Shown piece by piece: positions 15,640 through 24,523 of a stretch of 42,717 bases of DNA. Position numbers and translations under genes: made by a program. The stretch lies in contig NZ_CAJTYX010000027.1 in the NCBI RefSeq assembly GCF_910583865.1, positions 1 to 42,717 on the forward strand. Reading direction: 5' to 3'. The notes under the pieces were generated by a model. The model did no database searches, was not told where the DNA came from, and saw only the letters and a program-made list of their open reading frames with translations. Source of the DNA: an uncultured Muribaculum sp. GTDB lineage: Bacteria; Bacteroidota; Bacteroidia; Bacteroidales; Muribaculaceae. Numbering within the stretch: the first letter of the stretch is position 1; every line of letters begins with the position of its first letter.

Positions 15640-18600
15640 TCAGAATGTAAGTTTGACATTGAAACCGTAGGTGCGCATGCTGGGCTGCTGGAAGTAGTCG
15701 ACACCCTGGTAGAAGTTGTTGGTGGTCGACGAAGTGCTTTCAGGATCGAAAGGAGCCTTGCAGTAGATCATCCAGAGGTTCTTGCCGGTTAGCGAGAGGG
15801 TCACGTCGGCTATGCCTTTGAGCATGGCGCGGGGGAAGGTGTATGACACGGTGAGGTCGGCGAGGCGCACGTTGGTGGCGTCATATATATAATATGTGCC
15901 GGGGGCCTGCGAGATGGTCTCGTAGTAGTTCTGTGCGTCGGCTATGCCGTTGCCGGGGATGGGCACACCACCGTTGAGGCGAGCGTCGGCAGTCACCTGC
16001 GATACGCCGTAGCGGTCGAGCACTGCCTGTGTGTCGGATACGACCTTACCGCCGAATCGGCCTGTGACGGCCCAGGAGAGGTTGAGGTCCTTCCAGCCGA
16101 GTGATCCTGTCCAGCCCATGTTGTAGTTGGGGAGGAGCGAACCCACCTTGAAGTAATCGACCTGTTCGAGCTGTACCTTGCCTGTCTCGGAGTCTTTCCA
16201 GATGTAGCCGTTGGGTGACTGGCGGAGACGCATGTTGCTGTAGAGGTCACCCATGGTGCCACCCTCGTAGAGGCGGATAGCGGGGCCTCCCGACATGCCG
16301 AGGCATCCTGTGGCAGCGAAGTATTCCATCTCGATGGGGCGTCCGGTCTCGGGGTCGATGGCGCCGTTGGCGAGGGAGATCACCTTGTTGCGGTTGAGCG
16401 AGTAGGTGAGTCCGGTGGAGAATCTCCAGTCGCCCCACTGGTTGTTGTAGTTGAGGGCTGCCTCGATACCTCGGTTGCGGATGTTACCGGTCTGGATGAG
16501 GTTGGTCTTGTAGCCCGACGAACCGGAAGCGGGGATCTCGAAGGTCTGGTTGAAGGTGTTGGCGTTGTAGTATGTGAACTCGAGGCCGAGGGTGTTGTTG
16601 AAGAACTTGGCGCTCAGACCGATTTCATACGACTTGGTGTTCTCGGGCTTGAGGTTGGGGTTGTAGTGCTTCGAGGGCCACTCGTATTGGTTGGTCTGGT
16701 CATTGTAGACATACTGCATGCGTGTGAGGTAGCGCGAGGGGGAAGATGCCACTTCGGCCCAGGAGCCGCGTACCTTAAGGAACGATATCACCTCGGGAAG
16801 GAGGTCGCGGAGAGTCTCGCTGATAAGCCATGAACCGCCCACGGAGGGGTAGAAGTAGCTTGTCTTGTCGGTGAAGGCGAGCATGGATGCCCAGTCGTTA
16901 CGTCCGGTGAGGGTGAGGTAGTACTGGCTGTCCCAGCCGATTTCGGCAGATCCGAAGATCGACTGCACCTGGTCGTGCCATTCCGATTCGCCGCGCTTCA
17001 TCTGCGTGGTTGAGATGTTGCCGTAGGCGAAGAAGTTGGGGATGGTGGCGAGGCCGCCTTCGTAGTGCTCCGACTCTTCGAGCATGTCGTTGAGCGACGC
17101 ACCTACCTGCACGTTGACGTTGAGGCGGTTGTCGAGGAAGTTCTTGTTCATCGATGCCATGATGTCGGCGTAGGTCGAGCGGTTCATGGTGCGCTTCTTG
17201 GCATACATACCCTTGTCGGACCCTGCGATTACCATGATGGTGGAGGCGTTGTACTTCTCCTCATATACGGTGTTTGCGTTGTCGGTGCGCACGCGGCCCA
17301 TGATGTAGAGCCAGGGGAGGATGTCGTACTTGAGCGATGCGTTGAACATGTAGCGCTGCTTGCGGGCTTCGCGGAGCATACGCTTCTGGGTCCAGTAGGG
17401 GTTCTGCATGGTAAACGCGGTGCTGTACTTCTGCTCCCAGTACTGGGTCATGAGGTTGCGCGAGGGGTCGAAGCGCTCGAACATGCGCACGTCGTCGAAG
17501 TTCTCTCCACGGGGGAAGAGGTAGAGGGCGGGCAGGGGGTTGAAGTACTCGCCCGAACCTACGAAGTTCTTGTTGTTCTGGATGATGTAGTTGGCTCCGA
17601 GGTCGAGAGTCAGCTTGTCGTTGTAGAACTTGGTTGTGTTGCGGATCGAGAAGTTGTAGCGGTTGTAGTCAGACTCGGGCATGATGCCGGGAGCGTTGGT
17701 GGCTGCTGCCGATGCGTAGGTCTGGTTCTTGTCGTTGCCGACGGTGAGGGTCATGGCGTTGATCTCTGTGGCGCCGGTCTGGAAGAAGTCGGTGGGGTCG
17801 TAGGAGGTCGGAGTGTCCATACGCTTGCCCCATGAGGTGAATTCTCCCTGGTTGTTGCCGTAGATGTTCTGGAACTTGGGGGTCATCCATGCACGGTGGA
17901 ACTGTGTGGTGTTGCTGTAGGTGAGCTGTGCACGACCTTCAGTACCTTTCTTGGTGGTAATGAGGATGACGCCGCTGGCTGCCGCAGAACCGTAGAGTGC
18001 TGCTGCCGAGGGACCCGAGAGCACCGACATTGACTCGATGTCGTCGGGGTTGATGTCGGCCACTGAGCTTGAACCCGGCTGCTTCGACATCGTACCGCCC
18101 TCTTCAGAGCCGGTATTTACGTCGAACATGGGTATGCCGTCAATCACGTAGAGGGCGTTGTCGTTGCCTGTGAGCGACTTGGTACCACGCATCACGACAC
18201 GGGCGGCAGAACCTGAACCTGCGGAACCGGAGCTGATGTTGACACCGGCCACCTTGCCCGCGAGCGAGTTGATGAAGTTGGCGTCCTTGTTGGAGGTGAG
18301 TGCGTCGCCGTTGACGGTCTGCACGTTGTAGCTAAGGGCTTTCTGTGCACGCTTGATACCGAGGGCGGTTACCACTACTTCATCGAGGGCTGTGGCCTCG
18401 GTCTCCATCACGAGATTTATTTTGCCGCTTTCAGGAACCGAAAGTTCCACGGGGCGGAAGCCGATGTAGGAGAATTTCAGCACGTCGCCTGGTTTGGCCT
18501 TGATGCTGAACTGTCCGTCGATGTCGGTTGATGCTCCTAAGGATGTACCTTTTACTAAGACCGATACTCCAATCAGCGGCTCGCCGCTTGAGTCGGTTAC

Positions 18601-18690
18601 GATACCCTCGACCTGCGACGTCTGAGCCAGCACGCTCATCACAGGGAAGAGTAAAAGCATCAATAACAAACTTGTTACTTTTGACTTCAT
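15640..18690 (-). CDS. SusC/RagA-family TonB-dependent outer-membrane transporter (PUL 1)
   Basis: A 1016-residue TonB-dependent transporter. After a signal peptide ending near LAQ come a carboxypeptidase-regulatory-like domain (VEGIVTDSSGEPLIG, about 27-105), a TonB-box/plug (DEVVVTALGIKR, then NALYVIDGIPMFDV and LSGPSAAALYGSAAASGVILITTKKG) and a 22-strand barrel ending in NVKLTF. The frame is open 41 codons further upstream, but the signal peptide begins at MKSKVTSLLLM, so the start is 18690. It lacks an STN domain, so it is not a signalling-type SusC. No ECF sigma, HTCS or SusR gene adjoins it, so its regulator lies elsewhere or acts through the palindromic promoter region. Confidence 0.95.
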   Translation of the reverse strand: MKSKVTSLLLMLLLFPVMSVLAQTSQVEGIVTDSSGEPLIGVSVLVKGTSLGASTDIDGQFSIKAKPGDVLKFSYIGFRPVELSVPESGKINLVMETEATALDEVVVTALGIKRAQKALSYNVQTVNGDALTSNKDANFINSLAGKVAGVNISSGSAGSGSAARVVMRGTKSLTGNDNALYVIDGIPMFDVNTGSEEGGTMSKQPGSSSVADINPDDIESMSVLSGPSAAALYGSAAASGVILITTKKGTEGRAQLTYSNTTQFHRAWMTPKFQNIYGNNQGEFTSWGKRMDTPTSYDPTDFFQTGATEINAMTLTVGNDKNQTYASAAATNAPGIMPESDYNRYNFSIRNTTKFYNDKLTLDLGANYIIQNNKNFVGSGEYFNPLPALYLFPRGENFDDVRMFERFDPSRNLMTQYWEQKYSTAFTMQNPYWTQKRMLREARKQRYMFNASLKYDILPWLYIMGRVRTDNANTVYEEKYNASTIMVIAGSDKGMYAKKRTMNRSTYADIMASMNKNFLDNRLNVNVQVGASLNDMLEESEHYEGGLATIPNFFAYGNISTTQMKRGESEWHDQVQSIFGSAEIGWDSQYYLTLTGRNDWASMLAFTDKTSYFYPSVGGSWLISETLRDLLPEVISFLKVRGSWAEVASSPSRYLTRMQYVYNDQTNQYEWPSKHYNPNLKPENTKSYEIGLSAKFFNNTLGLEFTYYNANTFNQTFEIPASGSSGYKTNLIQTGNIRNRGIEAALNYNNQWGDWRFSTGLTYSLNRNKVISLANGAIDPETGRPIEMEYFAATGCLGMSGGPAIRLYEGGTMGDLYSNMRLRQSPNGYIWKDSETGKVQLEQVDYFKVGSLLPNYNMGWTGSLGWKDLNLSWAVTGRFGGKVVSDTQAVLDRYGVSQVTADARLNGGVPIPGNGIADAQNYYETISQAPGTYYIYDATNVRLADLTVSYTFPRAMLKGIADVTLSLTGKNLWMIYCKAPFDPESTSSTTNNFYQGVDYFQQPSMRTYGFNVKLTF

Positions 18691-18955
18691 AATTTGTTTG
18701 ATTGGTTGAATAAATAGTTTTGGTATGGTGGTATTAATTTTACAAGGAGTCCGGAGGAAGGAGATGGCTATATGGCCCGGATCGGAAAGAGGTGGATGCA
18801 GAAAGAATTGCAAGGAGCTGGTGGGCTTTGTACGTCGGGGGGACGGCTCAAGCTTCGTGGAATGGTTTGGTTGTTTAAAATCTTATGTCTGATTAAAGTC
18901 TGTTTGTTAAATTATTGAGTAAGTCTGATCATTTTGGTATTAGGTGAAAAATAGT

Positions 18956-18996
18956 CCTGCAAATATACTAAATTGCAGGTAGATTTTACCCCCCCC
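18956..18996 (-). promoter_or_regulatory. Promoter region of PUL 1: TATATTTG -7 element inside a palindrome, with a G8 tract at the -33 position
   Basis: Reading the minus strand, TATATTTG (18967-18960) fits the Bacteroidetes -7 consensus TAnnTTTG. It lies inside a 7+7 inverted repeat, CCTGCAA (18979-18973) and TTGCAGG (18962-18956), spacer 10. Twenty-one bases upstream, where the -33 TTTG should be, is an uninterrupted run of eight Gs (18996-18989). Transcription would begin near 18953, giving a leader of about 260 bases. Confidence 0.55.
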
Positions 18997-18997
18997 A

Positions 18998-19463
18998 TTG
19001 TTAAATTGTGTTAATCGTAGGTCTGGGGGTATATATACAAAAGTAACAAGCGAGGAATTCAGGTTATTGAGGAATAAAGTGACAAGGAGGGAGAGGCCGG
19101 ATGTTGACGCATCGACGCAGCAATGGTCATGTGGTAAGCGATGGCTGAGTGCGGGGCTGAGTAAGTCAAATCTGGTTGGGTTTTAATTTGGTGGATTAAA
19201 ATAGGAATTATGGCAAAGGGGTTGGATTGAATTCGATGCAAAGGTATGATAATAGGATGGTAAAATATAATCATATTTGTTAAAATATATCAAAAATACC
19301 TTGTTATGTGGATAATTAATGTTCGATTGCTTATATTTTGTTAATATTTGTTTGATTGTGTTGTAATCTGTTGTGGAAGCTTGGATTGCAGGCATGTGAA
19401 TATATGGTTTAAAGTGAATTTTTTCGTGTTTTTATTTTGAATTTGGGTTTTGGCGATATAATG
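18998..19463. other. AT-rich intergenic region between PUL 1 and panC
   Basis: No convincing gene in either strand: the open frames are short and unlike any family I know. The stretch from about 19190 is very AT-rich, and one perfect DnaA-box-like TTATCCACA sits on the minus strand at 19315-19307. A GGGGGTATATATAC segment near 19025-19038 is notable but unexplained. Sequence 18691-18955 is the long leader of susC. Confidence 0.5.
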
Positions 19464-19495
19464 TTTGCGTGATAGCGGGGGATTAAGTAATTTTG
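19464..19495 (+). promoter_or_regulatory. Promoter of panC operon
   Basis: TTTG (19464-19467), 20 bases, then TAATTTTG (19488-19495): an exact match to the Bacteroidetes primary-sigma promoter TTTG-N19-21-TAnnTTTG. The expected start of transcription is near 19502, giving a leader of about 75 bases before the panC ATG at 19578. Confidence 0.8.
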
Positions 19496-19577
19496 CAGGC
19501 CGTGGGCTGATGCCGTGCTAATGAAGCATTGCATGATGCACGCCCTTTCAAGAACGACAAAAGATAAGAACAACGAA

Positions 19578-20426
19578 ATGAAAACTGTACGTACAGCCAA
19601 AGAGCTGCGTGAAGCTGTCGACGGCCTCAGGGCCGGGGGGCGGAGCGTAGGCTTTGTGCCTACAATGGGTGCGCTCCATGCAGGCCATGTGTCATTGATA
19701 GAGAAGGCCCGTGCCGACAATGACGTAGTGGTGGTGAGCGTGTTTGTCAACCCGACCCAGTTTAATAATCCCGACGACCTGCGCACTTATCCCCGCACCG
19801 AGGAGGCCGATGCCGCCAAGCTTCGCGAGGCAGGTGTCGACATAGCGTTCTTCCCGACTGTAGAGGAGATTTATCCTGAGCCTGATACCAGGGTGTTTGA
19901 CCTTGGTCCGGTGGCCGAGGTGATGGAGGGCGCCATGCGTCCGGGGCATTTCAACGGTGTGGCTCAGGTGGTGAGCCGTCTGTTCCGCATGGTCGGACCC
20001 GACCGTGCCTATTTCGGCGAGAAGGATTTCCAGCAGATCGCGGTGATACGCCGTATGGTGGAGCTTGAGGGCTTCGACATTGATATCGTGGCATGCCCCA
20101 TCAGGCGCGAGGCCGACGGTCTGGCTCTGAGCTCGCGCAACGTGCGCCTGTCGGCGGAGCAGCGTGCGGCCGCTCCTGCCATCCACCGTATCCTCGCCGG
20201 AAGCGTCGAGGGCGCGCGCACCAAGAGCGTGGCGCAGGTGAAGCGCGAGGTGATTGATGCCATCAACGCCGTGGACGGGATGGAAGTGGAATACTACGAG
20301 ATTGTCGACGGTGCCGACATGCGGCCGATAGCCGGTTGGGACGACGCTGCGGGTGAGGCCGTGGGATGCGTCACGGTCTACATGGGCGACGTGCGTCTGA
20401 TCGACAACATAAAATATACTATATAA
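19578..20426 (+). CDS. panC: Pantothenate synthetase
   Basis: Joins pantoate and beta-alanine with ATP to give pantothenate, in coenzyme A synthesis. The 282-residue protein begins MKTVRTAKELREAVD. The nucleotidyltransferase HIGH-like motif is at 28-37 (PTMGALHAGH), followed by VSVFVNPTQFN, FFPTVEEIYP, FGEKDFQQ and the KMSKS-like ALSSRNVRLS. An in-frame Met further upstream would add 21 unconserved residues, so I start at 19578. It is directly followed by panD, the enzyme that makes its beta-alanine substrate, 17 bases later. Promoter at 19464-19495. Confidence 0.97.
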   Translation: MKTVRTAKELREAVDGLRAGGRSVGFVPTMGALHAGHVSLIEKARADNDVVVVSVFVNPTQFNNPDDLRTYPRTEEADAAKLREAGVDIAFFPTVEEIYPEPDTRVFDLGPVAEVMEGAMRPGHFNGVAQVVSRLFRMVGPDRAYFGEKDFQQIAVIRRMVELEGFDIDIVACPIRREADGLALSSRNVRLSAEQRAAAPAIHRILAGSVEGARTKSVAQVKREVIDAINAVDGMEVEYYEIVDGADMRPIAGWDDAAGEAVGCVTVYMGDVRLIDNIKYTI

Positions 20427-20443
20427 ATATATACGGTAAGGCA

Positions 20444-20797
20444 ATGATGCAGGTAGAGATGGTGAAGTCGAAGATTCACCGTGTGACTGTCACAGAAAGC
20501 AATATCGATTATATAGGCAGCATCACCATCGACCGCGATCTGATGGATGCCGCCAACATATTGCCGGGCGAGCGCGTGTATATCGTCGACAACAACAACG
20601 GCGAGCGTTTTGACACTTACGCTATAGAGGGTGAGCGCGGTTCGGGCATGATATGCCTCAATGGCGCTGCGGCCCGTAAGGTGCTGCCGGGCGACGTTGT
20701 GATAATAATGAGCTATGCCATGATGCCCTACGAGGAGGCGTTGACGTTCAAGCCGGCGGTGATATTCCCCGACACTGCGACCAACCGCCTGGTGTAG
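20444..20797 (+). CDS. panD: Aspartate 1-decarboxylase (proenzyme)
   Basis: Makes beta-alanine from aspartate for panC. The 117-residue proenzyme cleaves itself at Gly-Ser to form a pyruvoyl group; the site is visible in YIGSITID, the Ser being residue 26 from the first Met (25 from the second, as in E. coli numbering). Other motifs are VKSKIHRV near the N-terminus, the substrate Arg/Tyr region ERVYIVDNNNGERFDTY, and the LNGAAAR strand (C-terminal side). Two adjacent Met codons (20444, 20447) are both possible starts. The frame extends upstream into panC but only the family N-terminus is real. It is co-transcribed with panC and ffh. Confidence 0.96.
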   Translation: MMQVEMVKSKIHRVTVTESNIDYIGSITIDRDLMDAANILPGERVYIVDNNNGERFDTYAIEGERGSGMICLNGAAARKVLPGDVVIIMSYAMMPYEEALTFKPAVIFPDTATNRLV

Positions 20798-20830
20798 GAC
20801 TCTTTAACATGATAACACTTACACGACCAT

Positions 20831-22183
20831 ATGTTTGAAAATCTAAGCGAACGGCTTGAACGTAGTTTCAAGCTTCTTAAAGGCCAAGGTAAGATTACCG
20901 AAATCAACGTAGCCGAGACATTGAAGGATGTGCGCCGAGCGCTACTCGATGCCGACGTGAATTATAAGGTAGCCAAGCAGTTTACCGATACTGTGAAGGC
21001 TAAGGCGCTCGGGCAGAATGTGCTCAACGCCATACAGCCGGGTCAGCTGATGGTGAAGATCGTTCATGACGAGCTTGCCGCGCTGATGGGCGGCGACACG
21101 GCGCAGATAAATCTTTCGGGAAATCCTACGGTGATACTCATGTCGGGTCTGCAAGGCTCGGGTAAGACTACCATGAGCGGCAAGCTCGCTAAGAAGCTTA
21201 AGAGCGAGAAGTCGCGTCGTCCGCTGCTTGTTGCGGGTGACGTCTACCGTCCGGCGGCCATCGAGCAGCTGAAGGTGCTCGGGGCGCAGATCGATGTGCC
21301 TGTCTATACCGAGGAAGGCAACCGCAATCCTGTGGAGATCGCCGAGAACGCTATACGCTATGCCAAGACCAACCATTACGACCTCGTGATCGTCGACACC
21401 GCCGGACGTCTGGCCGTGGACGAGCAGATGATGCAGGAGATATCCGCCATCAAGAAAGCGGTGAAGCCGCAGGAGACACTGTTCGTGGTCGATTCGATGA
21501 CGGGCCAGGATGCCGTGAACACGGCGCGCGAGTTCAACGAGCGCCTGGACTTCGACGGCGTGGTGCTGACGAAGCTCGACGGCGACACCCGTGGCGGTGC
21601 TGCGCTGTCGATACGCACAGTGGTCGACAAGCCTATCAAGTTTGTCGGCACGGGGGAGAAGCTCGATGCCCTCGACTATTTCCACCCGGCGCGTATGGCC
21701 GACCGTATACTCGGCATGGGCGACATCGTGTCGCTCGTGGAGAAGGCCCAGCAGCAGTTTGACGAGAAGCAGGCCCGCGAACTACAGCGCAAGATTGCCA
21801 AGAACCAGTTTAATTTCAACGACTTCCTGGCTCAGATAGAGCAGATCAAGAAGATGGGCAATCTGAAGGACCTTGCCTCGATGATTCCCGGTGTCGGCAA
21901 GGCGATAAAGGATGTCGACATCGACGACAACGCTTTCAAGGGGATAGAGTCGATCATCAAGTCGATGACAGCCGCCGAGCGTGCCAACCCCGACATAATC
22001 AACGCGAGCCGCCGCCAGCGTATCGCCAAGGGGTCGGGCAACTCGCTCCAGGACGTGAACCGCCTGCTGAAGCAGTTTGAGGAGACGCGCAAGCTTATGC
22101 GTCAGGCCAACGCCATAAAGTCCAACCCGATGAAGATGATGAACGCCATGCGCGCCATGAAAGGTATGCGCGGTCCGCGTTGA
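20831..22183 (+). CDS. ffh: Signal recognition particle protein Ffh
   Basis: GTPase that binds 4.5S RNA and signal peptides and delivers nascent membrane proteins to FtsY. The 450-residue protein has the N domain (about 1-90), then the G domain with GLQGSGKTT (P-loop, near residue 108), DTAGRLAVDE and TKLDGDTRGGA. The Met-rich M domain ends in MKMMNAMRAMKGMRG. Length and motifs are complete. It follows panD by 33 bases and precedes the nuclease gene by 32, so the four genes probably share the panC promoter. Confidence 0.98.
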   Translation: MFENLSERLERSFKLLKGQGKITEINVAETLKDVRRALLDADVNYKVAKQFTDTVKAKALGQNVLNAIQPGQLMVKIVHDELAALMGGDTAQINLSGNPTVILMSGLQGSGKTTMSGKLAKKLKSEKSRRPLLVAGDVYRPAAIEQLKVLGAQIDVPVYTEEGNRNPVEIAENAIRYAKTNHYDLVIVDTAGRLAVDEQMMQEISAIKKAVKPQETLFVVDSMTGQDAVNTAREFNERLDFDGVVLTKLDGDTRGGAALSIRTVVDKPIKFVGTGEKLDALDYFHPARMADRILGMGDIVSLVEKAQQQFDEKQARELQRKIAKNQFNFNDFLAQIEQIKKMGNLKDLASMIPGVGKAIKDVDIDDNAFKGIESIIKSMTAAERANPDIINASRRQRIAKGSGNSLQDVNRLLKQFEETRKLMRQANAIKSNPMKMMNAMRAMKGMRGPR

Positions 22184-22215
22184 TCGGCTGACATATAATC
22201 GATATAGTGGGAATT

Positions 22216-23139
22216 ATGTACCGTAGACTGTATCTGCTGGTTCTTGCTATAGGTATCGCGGCATTGTGCATGGCCAGAGAGGCCACGTTCAATGTCGCTA
22301 CTTATAACCTGCGCCAGATAAACGAGGAGGACAGTGTGGCCGGTAACGGATGGGAGCAGCGATGTCCTTATGTGGCCGGCATGGTTAAAATACATGATTT
22401 CGACATATTCGGCACGCAGGAGGGGTTCAAGAGCCAGCTCGATGACCTTTCGGGACTGCTGCCGGAGTATGGCTACATAGGCGTGGGGCGCGATGACGGC
22501 AAAGAGGCCGGCGAGCACTCTGCGATATTCTACCGCAAGGACATGTTTGACGTGGTGGAGCATGGCGACTTCTGGCTGTCGGAGACTCCCGACCGTCCGG
22601 GTCTGGGATGGGACGCGGCATGCTTCCGCATATGCTCGTGGGGACATTTCCGCCATAGGGAGTCAGGACGTGAATTCCTGTTATTCAACCTGCACATGGA
22701 TCATGTGGGTGTTAAGGCGCGCATAGAGAGCGCACGGCTGGTGAAGCGGAAGATCGTGGAATTCGGGCCTGAACTGCCGGTGTTTCTGACGGGTGACTTC
22801 AACGTGGACCAGACGAGCGATTCCTACCGCTCAATCGTGGGTGACGGTGTGTTTGCCGACTCTTTTGTCACTGCTGAATTTGTCTATGACCCAAACGGTA
22901 CTATCAACCACTACAATGTGAACGGATTTACCAGGCAGCGGATCGACCATGTGTTTACGTCGCCGGGAGTGCGTGTGCTGAAATACGGGGTGTTTACCGA
23001 CACCTATCGCACCGGTTCGCCTGAAGCCGGACTTATCGACACGGAGGGAACTGCTCCTACCGAGGTCGATATATATGACTACAAGGCCCGCATACCTTCG
23101 GATCATTTTCCGGTGCGTGTCACTGTCGTCCTCCCTTGA
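22216..23139 (+). CDS. Secreted endonuclease/exonuclease/phosphatase (EEP) family protein
   Basis: A 307-residue protein of the DNase I/sphingomyelinase-like EEP superfamily. An N-terminal hydrophobic stretch (YLLVLAIGIAALCMA) looks like a signal peptide, with no good lipobox. Catalytic motifs are in order: ATYNLRQ (Asn31), GTQEG (metal Glu69), NLHMDHVG (His), LTGDFNVD (Asp/Asn), RIDHVFTS and the final SDHFPV (Asp-His). All metal and catalytic residues are therefore present. Substrate cannot be told: nucleic acid, phosphoinositide or another phosphodiester are all known in the family. A GTG nine bases upstream is a less likely start. It is the last gene of the panC run, convergent with purT. 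Confidence 0.88.
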   Translation: MYRRLYLLVLAIGIAALCMAREATFNVATYNLRQINEEDSVAGNGWEQRCPYVAGMVKIHDFDIFGTQEGFKSQLDDLSGLLPEYGYIGVGRDDGKEAGEHSAIFYRKDMFDVVEHGDFWLSETPDRPGLGWDAACFRICSWGHFRHRESGREFLLFNLHMDHVGVKARIESARLVKRKIVEFGPELPVFLTGDFNVDQTSDSYRSIVGDGVFADSFVTAEFVYDPNGTINHYNVNGFTRQRIDHVFTSPGVRVLKYGVFTDTYRTGSPEAGLIDTEGTAPTEVDIYDYKARIPSDHFPVRVTVVLP

Positions 23140-23187
23140 TTCATAGATGATTGTTATAGGGATACGCACATTGCTGTAGAAAAGCCG

Positions 23188-23264
23188 CACGGAGCACACA
23201 AAGGACACAGAGTTAATATATGGGAATCACCTTCCCTTTCTCTGTGTCCTTTGTGTGCTCCGTG
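23188..23264. repeat. Long perfect inverted repeat between convergent genes
   Basis: Arms 23188-23212 and 23240-23264 are perfect complements over 25 bases with a 27-base spacer. The arm begins CACGGAGCACACAAAGG and its complement ends in CTCCGTG. It lies between the nuclease gene (+) and purT (-), so it can act as a bidirectional terminator. Its length and low sequence constraint outside the arms also suit a dispersed repeat. Confidence 0.75.
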
Positions 23265-23301
23265 GGGTTGTATAGCTGGGGGAGTTCCACCCCTTATTTT
23301 G

Positions 23302-24492
23302 TCAGCGCGGGAGGACGTTGATGCGTAGAGCCTCGTAGGCACGTTCGGCCTTGGCGCGTGCGGCGTCGACTGTCTCGTCTGTGGCGAGGATCACACCCAT
23401 GCGGCGGTGTCCTTTCACTTCGGGTTTGCCGAATATGCGTATCTGCACACCAGGCTCGGCGAGCACTTTCTCAAGATTGTCGAACTCAACTTTGTCAGTG
23501 TCACCCTCGACTACTATGGCGCGTGACGCCGATGGCCCGTAGAAGCGGATATCGGGCACGGGGAGGCCGAGGAGGGCGCGTGCGTGCAGGCCGAATTCGC
23601 TTAGATCCTGCGAGATCATGGTGACCATGCCGGTGTCGTGGGGACGCGGCGAGACTTCGGAGAAGATTACTTTGTCTCCCTTGACGAAAAGCTCCACGCC
23701 GAATATGCCGTAGCCTCCGAGAGCGTCGGTCACTTTCTTGGCAATCTCCTGGGCGGAGGCGAGCGCATCCGCGCTCATGGGTTGGGGCTGCCATGAGTAG
23801 CGGTAGTCACCGTCGATCTGGATATGGCCCACGGGCTGGCAGTAGACTGTGCCGCTGCAACTGCGCACTGTGAGCAGGGTGATTTCGTAGTCGAAGTCGA
23901 TGAAGCCCTCGACTATGACGCGTCCGGCACCGGCACGTCCGCCCTCCTGGCTAATGTGCCATGCGCGGTCGATGTCATCGGCGCTTTTTATGGTGCTCTG
24001 GCCATGGCCGGAAGAACTCATTATGGGCTTTACCACGCATGGTATGCCGATCTCTTCGACCGCTTTCTCAAACTCTTCGCGTGTTGATGCGAAACGGTAG
24101 GGCGACGTGGTGATGCCAAGCTCCTCGGCGGCGAGACGGCGTATGCCCTCGCGGTTCATGGTAAGCCATGCCGCGCGTGCGGTGGGGGTCACATGGTAGC
24201 CCTCTTTTTCCAGTTCGAGCAGGGTGGGGGTGGCTATCGCCTCGACCTCGGGTATGATGTGGTCGGGGCGTTCAAGCTCGATGATGCGGCGCAGCTCGGC
24301 GCCGTCGAGCATGTTGAACACGTGGCAGCGGTGTGCCACCTGCATGGCCGGTGCGTTGGCGTAGCGGTCGCATGCCACCACTTCGACGCCATAGCGCATA
24401 AGCTCGATGGCCACCTCTTTTCCTAACTCTCCACTGCCCAGCAGGAGCGCCTTGCGCCCTACGGGTGTCATCACTGATCCTATCTTCGACAT
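23302..24492 (-). CDS. purT: Formate-dependent phosphoribosylglycinamide formyltransferase (PurT)
   Basis: Formylates GAR with formate and ATP in purine synthesis, an alternative to the folate-dependent PurN. The 396-residue ATP-grasp protein starts with a Rossmann-like LLLGSGELGKEVAIEL (about residues 16-31). It has CVVKPIMSSSGHGQST with the ATP-binding Lys and Gly-rich loop, VIVEGFIDFDYEITLLTVR, and the metal/ATP-site FSEVSPRPHDTGMVTM. A C-terminal GHRRMGV.LA block completes the fold. It lies 31 bases downstream of the porin gene on the same strand, so it probably shares the porin promoter. Confidence 0.96.
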   Translation of the reverse strand: MSKIGSVMTPVGRKALLLGSGELGKEVAIELMRYGVEVVACDRYANAPAMQVAHRCHVFNMLDGAELRRIIELERPDHIIPEVEAIATPTLLELEKEGYHVTPTARAAWLTMNREGIRRLAAEELGITTSPYRFASTREEFEKAVEEIGIPCVVKPIMSSSGHGQSTIKSADDIDRAWHISQEGGRAGAGRVIVEGFIDFDYEITLLTVRSCSGTVYCQPVGHIQIDGDYRYSWQPQPMSADALASAQEIAKKVTDALGGYGIFGVELFVKGDKVIFSEVSPRPHDTGMVTMISQDLSEFGLHARALLGLPVPDIRFYGPSASRAIVVEGDTDKVEFDNLEKVLAEPGVQIRIFGKPEVKGHRRMGVILATDETVDAARAKAERAYEALRINVLPR

Positions 24493-24523
24493 GTCTGTGT
24501 TATATACTATGATTTTTTAATTT

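Noticed and set aside
18998..19395. Short open frames of 60-70 codons on both strands in the PUL 1/panC gap
   Set aside because: No family resemblance, odd starts, biased AT-rich composition and overlap with promoter elements.
19190..19460. AT-rich segment with a perfect DnaA box (TTATCCACA, minus strand 19315-19307) at a place where gene direction diverges; possible oriC
   Set aside because: Only one good box was found, no dnaA/dnaN/gidA/rpmH neighbours, and sampled G/C counts do not change sign here, as an origin would require.
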